A DNA stretch of 64,000 nt from Pokkaliibacter sp046614695 (lineage in GTDB: Bacteria > Pseudomonadota > Gammaproteobacteria > Pseudomonadales > Balneatricaceae), in NCBI RefSeq assembly GCF_046614695.1, contig NZ_JBKKHQ010000021.1, forward strand, positions 124,001 through 188,000, read 5' to 3'. Both the position numbers and the translations under genes were made by a program. Below the pieces are notes generated by a model, which saw only the letters and a list, made by a program, of their open reading frames with translations, searched no databases and was not told where the DNA came from. The first letter of the stretch is position 1. Every line of letters starts with the position of its first letter. Positions 8,913-16,332 of this stretch are shown piece by piece.

Positions 8913-9938
8913 CTAGTTAACGGTATTTTTATTATCAACACGGTACGACAGGCCGAAGTTGACGCCCTGGAACAGGATCACGTCGGCCATCTGGCGCGCC
9001 AGTTCCCCAGCCTTGGTCAGGTGGGATTTCGGAACATAAATCAGGTCATCGGGCTGCAGGTACAGCATCGCCATGGCCTTGCCATCAAGAGCATCCTCCA
9101 CGTCATACACGCGGGCTTGCACCTGATTGCCCTGGCGGCGCATTAGCACCACTGAATCCAGGCTGGCACCAATGTTGGTGCCTCGTGCCATGGACAGCGC
9201 TTCAAGAATCGAGATCGGGTGTGTCACCGGATAAGCGCCTGGCTGCTGGACTTCACCCAGCAGGTACACCTGTTTGGCGGCGCTGGCCTGCAGCAGCACA
9301 TCAACGCTGACCTGTGGCTGGTTTTCGGCATAACGCTGGTTAAGCGTTTGTTGCAGCTGGCTCAGGCTCAGGCCCTGAGTGGGTAAACTGCCGATCAGCG
9401 GGAAGCTGGCAAAACCATCAGAAGCGATAGTGACCTGATGGCTCAGGCCGGTGTTGGGATTGGTCAGGGATTCGCGCAGGCTGTCGAGCGAGGTCTGGGA
9501 GCGGGAAATCGACAGGGTTACCTGCGGGTTATTCAGCACCCGCCCATAAGCCAGATTCACCGCTTCACGGGCTTTTTCAACCGTAAGACCGGCGACCAGT
9601 AGCGAGCCCACATAGGTCAGAGGGATGGTGCCGTCCGGCAATACTAGACGCGAGCCACTCAGCTCGGGTGCTGTCAGAAAGCTCAGTTCCAGCTGGTCGC
9701 CCGCTTCAATGTGATAGCTGCCGGTGGTCTGGTTGGAGAGGTGATAAATCACTTCCAGCTGATCTTCCGGACGCAGGAGGGATTCAACCGGCAGAGACTC
9801 GCTCAGCACCGGGGTGATATCGCCCACGGTCGTGCTGACGGGCATCCGTGCCTTGTCCTGAACGCCACAACCTGCCAGCGGCAGAAGGCAAATAAGCGCC
9901 GTAAGAGCGCGTCTGCCGATGGCATTAAAGCTGATCAT
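8913..9938 (-). CDS. Polysaccharide export outer-membrane lipoprotein (Wza-like)
   Basis: The start is set at ATG 9936-9938 because the next residues form a lipoprotein signal peptide ending in the lipobox LAGC; the longer frame runs into the upstream gene. The 341-residue precursor then shows a Poly_export domain (YHIEAGDQLELSF, LTYVGSLLVAGLTVEKA) and SLBB-type repeats (VYLLGEVQQPGAYPV). Such proteins form the outer-membrane translocon for capsule or exopolysaccharide and contact the Wzz-type co-polymerase. The gene overlaps the upstream kinase-like gene by 14 nt. A GGTGG ribosome-binding site sits 5 nt before the ATG. Confidence 0.9.
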   Translation of the reverse strand: MISFNAIGRRALTALICLLPLAGCGVQDKARMPVSTTVGDITPVLSESLPVESLLRPEDQLEVIYHLSNQTTGSYHIEAGDQLELSFLTAPELSGSRLVLPDGTIPLTYVGSLLVAGLTVEKAREAVNLAYGRVLNNPQVTLSISRSQTSLDSLRESLTNPNTGLSHQVTIASDGFASFPLIGSLPTQGLSLSQLQQTLNQRYAENQPQVSVDVLLQASAAKQVYLLGEVQQPGAYPVTHPISILEALSMARGTNIGASLDSVVLMRRQGNQVQARVYDVEDALDGKAMAMLYLQPDDLIYVPKSHLTKAGELARQMADVILFQGVNFGLSYRVDNKNTVN

Positions 9939-10551
9939 AAAGCCACCTTGGCATGTAGTATTTGCGGCGATTGAAGATAGTGCCGAGCAATTTGGCGCCA
10001 CTTTGACGCAGGCGCTGAACCGTCGCCTGTGCGACTTCCCAGCGGGTGTTTTCACCCGCCACCACAAGAATGACGCCATCCACCAGCGCGCTCAGCATCA
10101 GGGTATCCGCGGAGGTATAGACTGCATCCGAGTCGATGATGATAAAGCGGTAGCGGCTTCGCAGCTCATTCAGCAGCGGGCGAAGTTGACGGTGATACAG
10201 TCCATCCTGCCAGAACTGACGACGGCCCAGTGGCAGCACATCAAAGCTCACATAATGGGAAGAGGTGACCGCGCTGCTGATCGCTTGTTGCTGCAGGGCT
10301 TCAATCAGCCCTGGCGCTTCAGCGAGCCCGGCCTCGCGGGTCAGGCTTTGATCAGACAGGCTGGTATCGATCAGCAGAATACGACCCATGGCACTTCGGG
10401 CAAGCTGCTCTGCCAGCTGCCTTGCTGCTGTCGTGGTCCCGGTTTGCGGGCCGGGAGCGGTCATCAGGAATACCTGCTGTTCGGGGTCTTCCAACAGCGA
10501 GACTAGGTTAACTTCACTGGCCTGCTGAGGACGCGGGGATACGTGCGACAT
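9925..10551 (-). CDS. BY-kinase-like (CpsD/Wzc-C family) P-loop protein with degenerate Walker motifs
   Basis: 208 residues, the length of a stand-alone cytoplasmic BY-kinase domain. The expected Walker A reads APGPQTGTTTAA: the glycines are partly kept but the invariant Lys is replaced by Thr. Walker A' (ILLIDTSLSD) lacks the second Asp of DxD, while Walker B (FIIIDSD) keeps its first Asp. The C-terminus has a short Tyr cluster (KYYMPRWLY). Normal family members phosphorylate their own Tyr tail and cycle the export complex through the Wzz partner, which here is a separate gene. The missing Lys suggests weak or no ATP hydrolysis, so a structural or nucleotide-sensing role is more likely. The gene starts 3 nt after the initiating transferase ends. 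Confidence 0.78.
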   Translation of the reverse strand: MSHVSPRPQQASEVNLVSLLEDPEQQVFLMTAPGPQTGTTTAARQLAEQLARSAMGRILLIDTSLSDQSLTREAGLAEAPGLIEALQQQAISSAVTSSHYVSFDVLPLGRRQFWQDGLYHRQLRPLLNELRSRYRFIIIDSDAVYTSADTLMLSALVDGVILVVAGENTRWEVAQATVQRLRQSGAKLLGTIFNRRKYYMPRWLYDQL

Positions 10552-10553
10552 GC

Positions 10554-11282
10554 TTAACCTGCTCCGTCGCCGCTGATGACCTTGATGGGGGTTTTCAGCA
10601 GAATTTTAAGATCCAGCCAGAAACTCTGCTGGAGGATATAACGGCGATCGAGCTGGACGCGCTCGTCGAAGTCGATATTGCTGCGACCGGAAATCTGCCA
10701 GAGGCCGGTAATGCCGGGATAGGCATTCAGGCGGTCCAGATGATGATCCAGATAGGTGCGGGCATCAAAGGAGGTCGGGCGTGGGCCCACCAGACGCATA
10801 TCGCCGCGCAGTACATTAATCAGGTTGGGCAGTTCATCCAGACTGGTGCCTCGAAGCCAGCGACCAATCCAGGTAATACGCGGATCACGTTTGATCTTGA
10901 AGTCGACTGAGTCCGGGCCATGATGATTCAGATGGCGCAGCTGAGCTTTCAGCTCTTCGGCATTAACCACCATGGTGCGGAATTTGAACATACCAAAGCG
11001 GCGGCCACGGTAGCCTGTCCGTTGTTGTACAAAGAACACCGGCCCTCGGCTGGTGAGTTTGATTAACAGAGCAATGATCAGCAGAACAGGAGAGAGCGCC
11101 AGTAACGCAGTACCTGCCACCAGGGCATCCAGATAGCGCTTGGTAGCGGAAACTCCCCAGGTGCGACCGGAAAGACGTTTTTCCAGTTCCCTGATTGAGA
11201 GTTCGATTTTTCCCCGGAGTTGTTGATTAGAGCGTTTGTTATTTTGGGCTGTCAGTGATGACGTCAGCACCAGCTTGTCCAT
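10554..11282 (-). CDS. Undecaprenyl-phosphate sugar phosphotransferase (initiating, WcaJ/EpsL-like)
   Basis: A 242-residue protein when started at ATG 11280-11282; a TTG seven codons upstream is also in frame. After a polar N-terminus comes one hydrophobic segment (ALVAGTALLALSPVLLIIALLIKL) and then the bacterial sugar transferase domain: FVQQRTGYRGRRFGMFKFRTM, the SLDELPNLINVLRGDMRLVGPRP core and GITGLWQISGRS. This is a monotopic phosphoglycosyl transferase that loads the first sugar-1-phosphate onto undecaprenyl phosphate. It is the first gene of the operon, so the promoter probably lies in the 11283-11487 spacer. Only the C-terminal catalytic part is present, as in short-form enzymes. Confidence 0.9.
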   Translation of the reverse strand: MDKLVLTSSLTAQNNKRSNQQLRGKIELSIRELEKRLSGRTWGVSATKRYLDALVAGTALLALSPVLLIIALLIKLTSRGPVFFVQQRTGYRGRRFGMFKFRTMVVNAEELKAQLRHLNHHGPDSVDFKIKRDPRITWIGRWLRGTSLDELPNLINVLRGDMRLVGPRPTSFDARTYLDHHLDRLNAYPGITGLWQISGRSNIDFDERVQLDRRYILQQSFWLDLKILLKTPIKVISGDGAG

Positions 11283-11477
11283 AACGCTGGAGACCCTTTT
11301 CAATAGGTGGCTAGGAGCACGGGATACTCAGGCTGGTACAAGACGCGCGCGACCGCGCCCTGCACAAAGCAGCAGCCGCGCATGGTAATGAAAAGATAGG
11401 TGAGGTTATGTAAATTTTTATTTAAAAAAGTTTCAGGAAAGAGGGTTTTTTGTGCTTTTTGCTTTTTGAATGTGCAA

Positions 11478-11508
11478 GAAAAAAGAAATGGCAGCCATTG
11501 ACTGCCAT
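11478..11508 (-). terminator. Rho-independent terminator after the TRAP binding-protein gene
   Basis: On the minus strand the arms ATGGCAG and CTGCCAT (11488-11508, 7-nt loop) are followed by a T-rich run TTTCTTTTTTCTT. It sits about 30 nt past the dctP-like stop and separates that gene from the EPS operon. Confidence 0.75.
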
Positions 11509-11539
11509 CCTTTAGTTGAATTGCGGGGAGATAATGCTG

Positions 11540-12631
11540 CTATTTTCCCTCGGGATTTCGGGCGTTTAGGTAGGCTTGCTCCGACACCTGGTGCCATTGC
11601 ACCGCTTCATCACGGAAAGCCTTAAAAGAGTCATAAACTTTCTGGGTGATTGCGTCCTGCTTGGCTTCTTCTGCCACTACCTCATCTGAAAGACGCTTCA
11701 GCTCGGACAGAACATCTTCAGGGAAACGGCGCAACTGGACATTGTGCTTCTCGACCAGCTCTTTGAGTGCCGAGTTATTTTTCGCTGTCAGTTCTGCCAG
11801 CATGTCCTGGTTGGCAATGCGACAGGCATTGAGTACCAGGGTCTGCAGGTTTTCAGGCAGTTCTTCCAGCGCTTTCTGGTTGATAAAGCACTCAAGGGTG
11901 GTACCTGGCTCATGCCAGCCTGGGTAGTAGTAAAATTTCGCCGCTTTATGCAGACCAAAGGCCAGATCGTTGTAAGGACCTACCCACTCGGTTGCATCAA
12001 TAGCGCCGGATTGCAGTGATGGGAAAATCTCGCCGCCGGGCAACAGTACCGGCGTACCGCCTGCGCGCTTGATCACTTCACCGCCAAGGCCGGGAATACG
12101 CATCTTCAGACCTTTCAGGTCATCCACGCTGTTGATTTCCTTATTGAACCAGCCGCCCATCTGCACGCCGGTATTACCCGCAGCGGTGGGAACCAGCCCG
12201 AAAGGCGCATAAACTTCTTTCCACAGCTCCATACCGCCGCCGTGGTAAAGCCAGGAGTTCATTTCCTGTGCGTTCAGGCCGAAAGGCACGGCGGCAAAAA
12301 ACTGGGCTGCTGCACTTTTACCTTTCCAGTAATAACCGGCGCCGTGGCCCATTTCAGCGGTACCGCGGGAGACGGCATCGAACACTTCCAGCGCGCCTAC
12401 CAGCTCATTGGCGCCGTAGACTTTGACCTGAACCTGGCCGTTGGTCAGCTTGCCGACCATCTCTGCCAGGAAGTTGGCACCTGTTCCCAGCCCTGGAAAG
12501 TTCTTGGGCCAAGTCGTTACCATCTTCCACTTATAAACTTTGTTCTCATCGGCTTTAGCGGCAGTGGTGGTTGCCATGGCGCCCGCTGCAGCGCCAACAC
12601 CCAGCGCCTTGATAAGTTCGCGACGTTTCAC
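11540..12631 (-). CDS. TRAP transporter substrate-binding protein (DctP family), Tat-exported
   Basis: 363 residues beginning with a twin-arginine leader (MKRRELIKALGVGAAAGAMA) and cleavage expected after AKA. The mature part has the DctP/TakP-type features TTWPKNFPGLGTGANFLAEMV, GLKMRIPGLGGEV with the conserved Arg that pairs with the substrate carboxylate, and ATEWVGPYNDLAFGLHKAAKFYYYPGWHEPG. Members capture organic acids (2-oxo acids, C4-dicarboxylates, sugar acids) for a DctQM permease. No DctQ or DctM gene is next to it, so it is an orphan or its partners are elsewhere. The sequence resembles the TakP-like 2-oxo-acid group more than classical DctP; the ligand is not assigned. Confidence 0.88.
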   Translation of the reverse strand: MKRRELIKALGVGAAAGAMATTTAAKADENKVYKWKMVTTWPKNFPGLGTGANFLAEMVGKLTNGQVQVKVYGANELVGALEVFDAVSRGTAEMGHGAGYYWKGKSAAAQFFAAVPFGLNAQEMNSWLYHGGGMELWKEVYAPFGLVPTAAGNTGVQMGGWFNKEINSVDDLKGLKMRIPGLGGEVIKRAGGTPVLLPGGEIFPSLQSGAIDATEWVGPYNDLAFGLHKAAKFYYYPGWHEPGTTLECFINQKALEELPENLQTLVLNACRIANQDMLAELTAKNNSALKELVEKHNVQLRRFPEDVLSELKRLSDEVVAEEAKQDAITQKVYDSFKAFRDEAVQWHQVSEQAYLNARNPEGK

Positions 12632-12838
12632 AGGATTTCCCTCTTGGTCCAGTTTTTATCATTGTTACCGATGCGATCGTGCGGCCCGGTGGCCGGAGAA
12701 GGAATCACGCATCAGTTCGGACGAAATTAGTCACAAAGTGTGTCTCAGCAAAAAACCTAGCATGGGGTCAAGAAGCCTGCAATCGAACCTTAGGTGAGGT
12801 TTATCTGCCTGCGGGGCGCGCTTTAGGCCGGGCGCCGC

Positions 12839-12844
12839 TATAAT
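12839..12844 (+). promoter_or_regulatory. Possible -10 element upstream of hexR
   Basis: A perfect TATAAT lies about 128 nt before the hexR start in the 340-nt spacer shared with the divergent TRAP gene. No good -35 is seen at 16-18 nt, so this is only a weak promoter candidate. Nothing else is recognised in this spacer. Confidence 0.3.
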
Positions 12845-12971
12845 GGCAGACCCAGTGAAGCGGAAGCGCTGATCCTCAGGATTCTTGCCCATCCATGGAA
12901 ACTTCGCTGGCAATTGCCTGCCGCTGGTGAAAAACTGGAGGCTTGTGGGATAACCGGACGGGATCACGTCT

Positions 12972-13844
12972 TTGCTACAGCCAAACCTTCTTAAGCATAT
13001 CGCCGAATGCCGGGCGCAAATGCGCAAGTCCGAGCAGAAAGTTGCGGACCTCGTATTGGCGCAGCCGCAGGGTGTGATTCATATGCGTATTGTGGATTTG
13101 GCCGCTAAGGCAAAGGTCAGCGAGCCGACGGTGGTGCGCTTCTGCCGTGCCTTGAATTTCGATGGCTTTCAGGACTTTAAGCTCTGTCTGGCACAGGTGC
13201 TCGCCAGTAATGCCAATTTCGAGCAGTTCTCCCTCAACAATCAGGACACGGTGCAGGAGTTCAAGCACAAGATCTTTGAATCGACCGTGGGAAACCTGAT
13301 GAATGTCCGTGATTCACTGGATTCGGACACCCTTGAGCAGGCCATTGATGTGCTGTCGCAGGCGCGACGGGTCGAGTTCTGGGGCTTTGGCGCTTCCGCT
13401 GCGGTGGCCGCTGATGCCCAGCACAAGTTTTATCGTTTGATGATTTCCTCAACGGCATTGTCTGATCCGCACATGCAGGCGATTTCAGCCCTGACACTGG
13501 GTGAGCAGGATGTCGTCGTCGCCATCTCCCAGACGGGCCGTACCAAAGATCTGCTGCATTCCATTCGACTGGTTCATGATGCCGGTGCCCAGGTGATTAC
13601 CCTGTGTCCGGGTCAGACGCCGCTGTCAGAGCTGGCCGATATCGCCATTCACATTGATCTTGCCGAAGACAAGGACCTCAATACCCTGATGACCTCTCGC
13701 GTTGCGCATCTGGTGGTCATGGACATTCTCGCTGTCGGTGTTGCCATGCGTCATGGTCCGACCCTGATTGATCATCTCAAAACCATTCGCCGTGGTTTGC
13801 GCTCACTTCGCCTCAACGAACGCCGTCCGCTCAAAAAAGACTGA
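12972..13844 (+). CDS. hexR: HexR-type transcriptional regulator (RpiR/MurR family)
   Basis: 290 residues from a TTG start with GGGA about 9 nt upstream; an internal ATG would cut into the conserved first helix. The N-terminal RpiR helix-turn-helix is clear (SEQKVADLVLAQP, VSEPTVVRFCRALNFDGFQDFKLCLAQ), followed by a SIS sugar-isomerase domain (VEFWGFGASAAVAADAQHKFYRLM, VVVAISQTGRTKDLL). HexR proteins control glucose and Entner-Doudoroff genes and are relieved by 2-keto-3-deoxy-6-phosphogluconate binding to the SIS domain. The usual partners (zwf, edd, glk) are not in this window. It is transcribed away from the TRAP gene. The call is strong at family level and good at the HexR level because of the N-terminal match. 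Confidence 0.85.
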   Translation: MLQPNLLKHIAECRAQMRKSEQKVADLVLAQPQGVIHMRIVDLAAKAKVSEPTVVRFCRALNFDGFQDFKLCLAQVLASNANFEQFSLNNQDTVQEFKHKIFESTVGNLMNVRDSLDSDTLEQAIDVLSQARRVEFWGFGASAAVAADAQHKFYRLMISSTALSDPHMQAISALTLGEQDVVVAISQTGRTKDLLHSIRLVHDAGAQVITLCPGQTPLSELADIAIHIDLAEDKDLNTLMTSRVAHLVVMDILAVGVAMRHGPTLIDHLKTIRRGLRSLRLNERRPLKKD

Positions 13845-13961
13845 GACCTTTGTCGTAGTTCGTTGTTCAGTAATTGACCTTCCCCATCCAGCTGGTTTAA
13901 AACAAAGTTCACGTTGTGCAATTTGTAATCTGGCTGACATCTTGCATAACTACTCTCATGG

Positions 13962-13978
13962 TATCTGCAGTGCAGATA
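13962..13978. repeat. Palindrome in the spacer after hexR
   Basis: TATCTGCA-G-TGCAGATA is a perfect 8-bp inverted repeat around one central base. It has no following T-run, so it looks more like a protein-binding site than a terminator. The rest of the 13845-14180 spacer shows no gene that I can support. Confidence 0.45.
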
Positions 13979-14180
13979 TCCGGGTGAAAACAACCCAGTG
14001 ACCCATCAGGGAGTCGATGGTTTGGCAGGACGTATTCCCATTGTCCTACCAGGGGTAGCGGTCAGGTGCTCAGACCGAAAGCGAGTTTTTCGGGCTCAGT
14101 ACGGGATCATGGGAATGTGGTCGTGCCAGCGCGGCTCCTGAATGTCCAAGGTCTTGCGACCTGACAAAGGAGAGCACTCT

Positions 14181-14375
14181 ATGCACACATCTGAGCGTTT
14201 GGTGGAAGTTCAAGCGGAACTCTACAATATCAATGCGTCATTGGAGCGGGAATCGCGGCAGACTAAGCAGCGTTTTATGACCAAGAAGTCACTGGAAGCA
14301 AGGCGTACTATTGAACGCCTTCGCGAAGAGAAAGACCTGGAGAAAGCCGCTGCCATGCACTGGTTTGATGAGTAA
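14181..14375 (+). CDS. Small highly charged helical protein
   Basis: 64 residues from ATG 14181, which has AAAGGAGAG about 7 nt upstream; the longer frame starts before this site without a ribosome-binding site. The sequence is polar and helix-prone throughout (VEVQAELYNINASLERESRQ, SLEARRTIERLREEKDLEKA) with no membrane segment or Cys. The RRTIERLREEKDLE part recalls small PA3496-like proteins of pseudomonads, but that is a weak resemblance. It is followed by a clear terminator, which supports a real short transcript. Function unknown. Confidence 0.72.
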   Translation: MHTSERLVEVQAELYNINASLERESRQTKQRFMTKKSLEARRTIERLREEKDLEKAAAMHWFDE

Positions 14376-14403
14376 TCACTGACCTGCATGACTGGTTGTT
14401 TCC

Positions 14404-14435
14404 AAGAGCCCGTTCAGCGGGCTCTTTATCGTTTT
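14404..14435 (+). terminator. Terminator after the small charged gene
   Basis: Arms AAGAGCCCG and CGGGCTCTT (14404-14412 and 14418-14426, loop TTCAG) are followed by TTTATCGTTTT. Confidence 0.85.
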
Positions 14436-14674
14436 AAGCCCCCAGCCCATTCATTGCTCCTGCCTGTCTGACACCTTCCTGCCTCTTGAAAGTCTTGTGT
14501 GTTTGGCTCTTCTATCTCTTTGATAAATAATTACTTTTTGATGTGAAACGATTCTGATTTCACAAGTCTGATAGCGCCGCAGCGGAAATTCCTGCGCTGA
14601 TCTCTTACACTTAGCGCTTTCCTTGTCGGCATGGGCCGGCACCCTGTCTTTTTTGCTGCTCACTGGAGAATGGC

Positions 14675-15280
14675 ATGAGCCTGTTTGTCGCCACTTGGGT
14701 GAAGTTCTTCTTTCTTTACGCCCCGTTCTTTGTGGTATCGATGTTTTTGTCTCTGACCCGCGGCGAAGATGAACCGTCGCGACGCAAGGTGGCAAACCGG
14801 GCGCTGGTGGCGGCGTTGATCATCAGTGTGGTGCTGATGTTCTTTGGTAGCCCGCTGTTCGATATTTTGGGAATCACGCTGGATTCCTTTCGCATCGGCT
14901 CCGGCATTCTGCTGTTCCTGTCGGCGATTTCCCTGGTGCGTGATGGTGTGCGCACCCACGCGACCGGCATGCCCAATGAAAACCGTGATGATATTGCCGT
15001 GGTGCCTCTGGCGATTCCGACCATTATCGGGCCAGCTACTATCGGTGCGATCCTGGTCTACGGTGCGGAAATGAAAGGCTGGGACATGCTGATCGGCTTG
15101 CTGGGAATGCTGGCCGCACTGGGTTGTCTGGCGATTATTCTGCACCTAAGTAGTGCATTTGAGCGTCTGTTGGGCCGCACCGGTCTGAATATTCTGAGTA
15201 AAATCACCGGCTTGATTCTGGCGGCCATGGCCGCGCAGATTGTTCTGGCAGGTGTCCGCAGTTTTATGGAGTCGCTCTGA
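14675..15280 (+). CDS. MarC family integral membrane protein
   Basis: 201 residues with six hydrophobic segments and the family pattern: FFLYAPFFVVSMFLSLT in the first segment, RIGSGILLFLSAISLVRDG in the third, and the hallmark VVPLAIPTIIGPATIGAIL in the fourth. The start ATG has GGAGA about 8 nt upstream. MarC/UPF0056 (YhgN-type) proteins are widespread inner-membrane proteins of unknown transport role; a link with antibiotic resistance was proposed and later not supported. It stands alone between two terminators, so it is a monocistronic unit. Confidence 0.88.
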   Translation: MSLFVATWVKFFFLYAPFFVVSMFLSLTRGEDEPSRRKVANRALVAALIISVVLMFFGSPLFDILGITLDSFRIGSGILLFLSAISLVRDGVRTHATGMPNENRDDIAVVPLAIPTIIGPATIGAILVYGAEMKGWDMLIGLLGMLAALGCLAIILHLSSAFERLLGRTGLNILSKITGLILAAMAAQIVLAGVRSFMESL

Positions 15281-15318
15281 GGCGATGCCCTTCAGTGATT
15301 GGCGTAGCGCCACTTTCT

Positions 15319-15357
15319 AAAAAAATCAGGTCACACTTGCTGGCGACCTGATTTTTT
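15319..15357. terminator. Bidirectional terminator between marC-like and transglutaminase genes
   Basis: A-run, arms AATCAGGTC and GACCTGATT, then T-run (15319-15357). It serves both convergent genes. Confidence 0.88.
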
Positions 15358-15405
15358 ATCTTCCGTGAAAACGTCCGGTATTTGCTGCTGCGAGGGTTTC
15401 ACGCA

Positions 15406-16296
15406 TCAATCCGCATCATCGTGCAGCGGCATTACATCCACCTCGACGGTCAGTTCATGCTGGCCACCGCCACTCATCAGACCTTTTAGCGGGACGACAT
15501 CAGCATAGTCGCGACCGAAGGCCAGAGTGATATGGCGTTCATCAGGGATCAGGTCATTGGTCGGGTCAAAGTCGACCCAGCCTTGCTGCGGATCAAAAAC
15601 GCTGAACCAGGCGTGGGAGGCATCCGCACCGACCAGACGCTCTTGTCCGGGTGGCGGAAGGGTTTCCAGATAGCCGCTGACATAGCGTGCAGGGATGCCC
15701 ATGGAGCGCAGGGCACTAATGGCGAGCTGGGCGAAGTCCTGACAGACGCCACGTTTTTGCTGCAGCACTGTATGCACCGGCGTGGCCAGTGTGGTGAAGC
15801 CCGGATCGTAGGTAAACTCGGAATTTATCAGATGAGACAGACGTTGAGCCCCTTCCAGAATCGGCATGTCCGGCTCGAATACGGTTTCGGCAAAGGCACG
15901 AAACAGCGGATCAATCGGCGTCATTTTGGTTGCGGTACGCAGCAGACGTGCATGCAGGGACTGGGCATCGGTGGACTCGCCCAGATGCTGAATCACCTGT
16001 TCCCACGGCATCGAAGCTTCGATATCAATCTGTGCGGCACGGGGCAGCACTTCCACCAGCGAGCTGATCTTGACTTCAAGCTCGCTGTGCAGGGTATTCA
16101 CGTGGAAAAACGTATGGCGGTTGCCAAAGAAATCCAGATGATCGTACAGGCTGCTGGGTGACGGATTCACTTCCAGGCGTGTGCGGCGAGTCTTCTGATA
16201 AGCCAGTTTGCGCGGCGACAGACAGCTCAGGTTGTAGCAGTTGGCCACTTCCTGCTGGTAGCGATAACGGGTCAGATGGCTGATCTGGTATTTCAT
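15406..16296 (-). CDS. Transglutaminase-like cysteine protease family protein
   Basis: 296 residues with the bacterial N-terminal transglutaminase domain (residues 1-90, beta-rich, starting MKYQISHLTRYRY) and a catalytic transglutaminase core. The triad is visible: C185 in KRGVCQDFAQ, H228 in ADASHAWFS and D244 in WVDFDPTND. There is no signal peptide, so it acts in the cytoplasm. Genes of this type recur with circularly permuted ATP-grasp and alpha-E genes and were proposed to trim or deconjugate peptide-like products of the ATP-grasp ligase. It is the last gene of that operon here, 36 nt after the fused ligase gene. The substrate is unknown. Confidence 0.88.
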   Translation of the reverse strand: MKYQISHLTRYRYQQEVANCYNLSCLSPRKLAYQKTRRTRLEVNPSPSSLYDHLDFFGNRHTFFHVNTLHSELEVKISSLVEVLPRAAQIDIEASMPWEQVIQHLGESTDAQSLHARLLRTATKMTPIDPLFRAFAETVFEPDMPILEGAQRLSHLINSEFTYDPGFTTLATPVHTVLQQKRGVCQDFAQLAISALRSMGIPARYVSGYLETLPPPGQERLVGADASHAWFSVFDPQQGWVDFDPTNDLIPDERHITLAFGRDYADVVPLKGLMSGGGQHELTVEVDVMPLHDDAD

Positions 16297-16332
16297 GAAT
16301 GTGTTCTCATCACAGTACTCATCGTCTCCGGC

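Noticed and set aside
11283..11487. JUMPstart/ops element before the EPS operon
   Set aside because: No GGCGGTAGCGT-like sequence is found on the minus strand in the leader.
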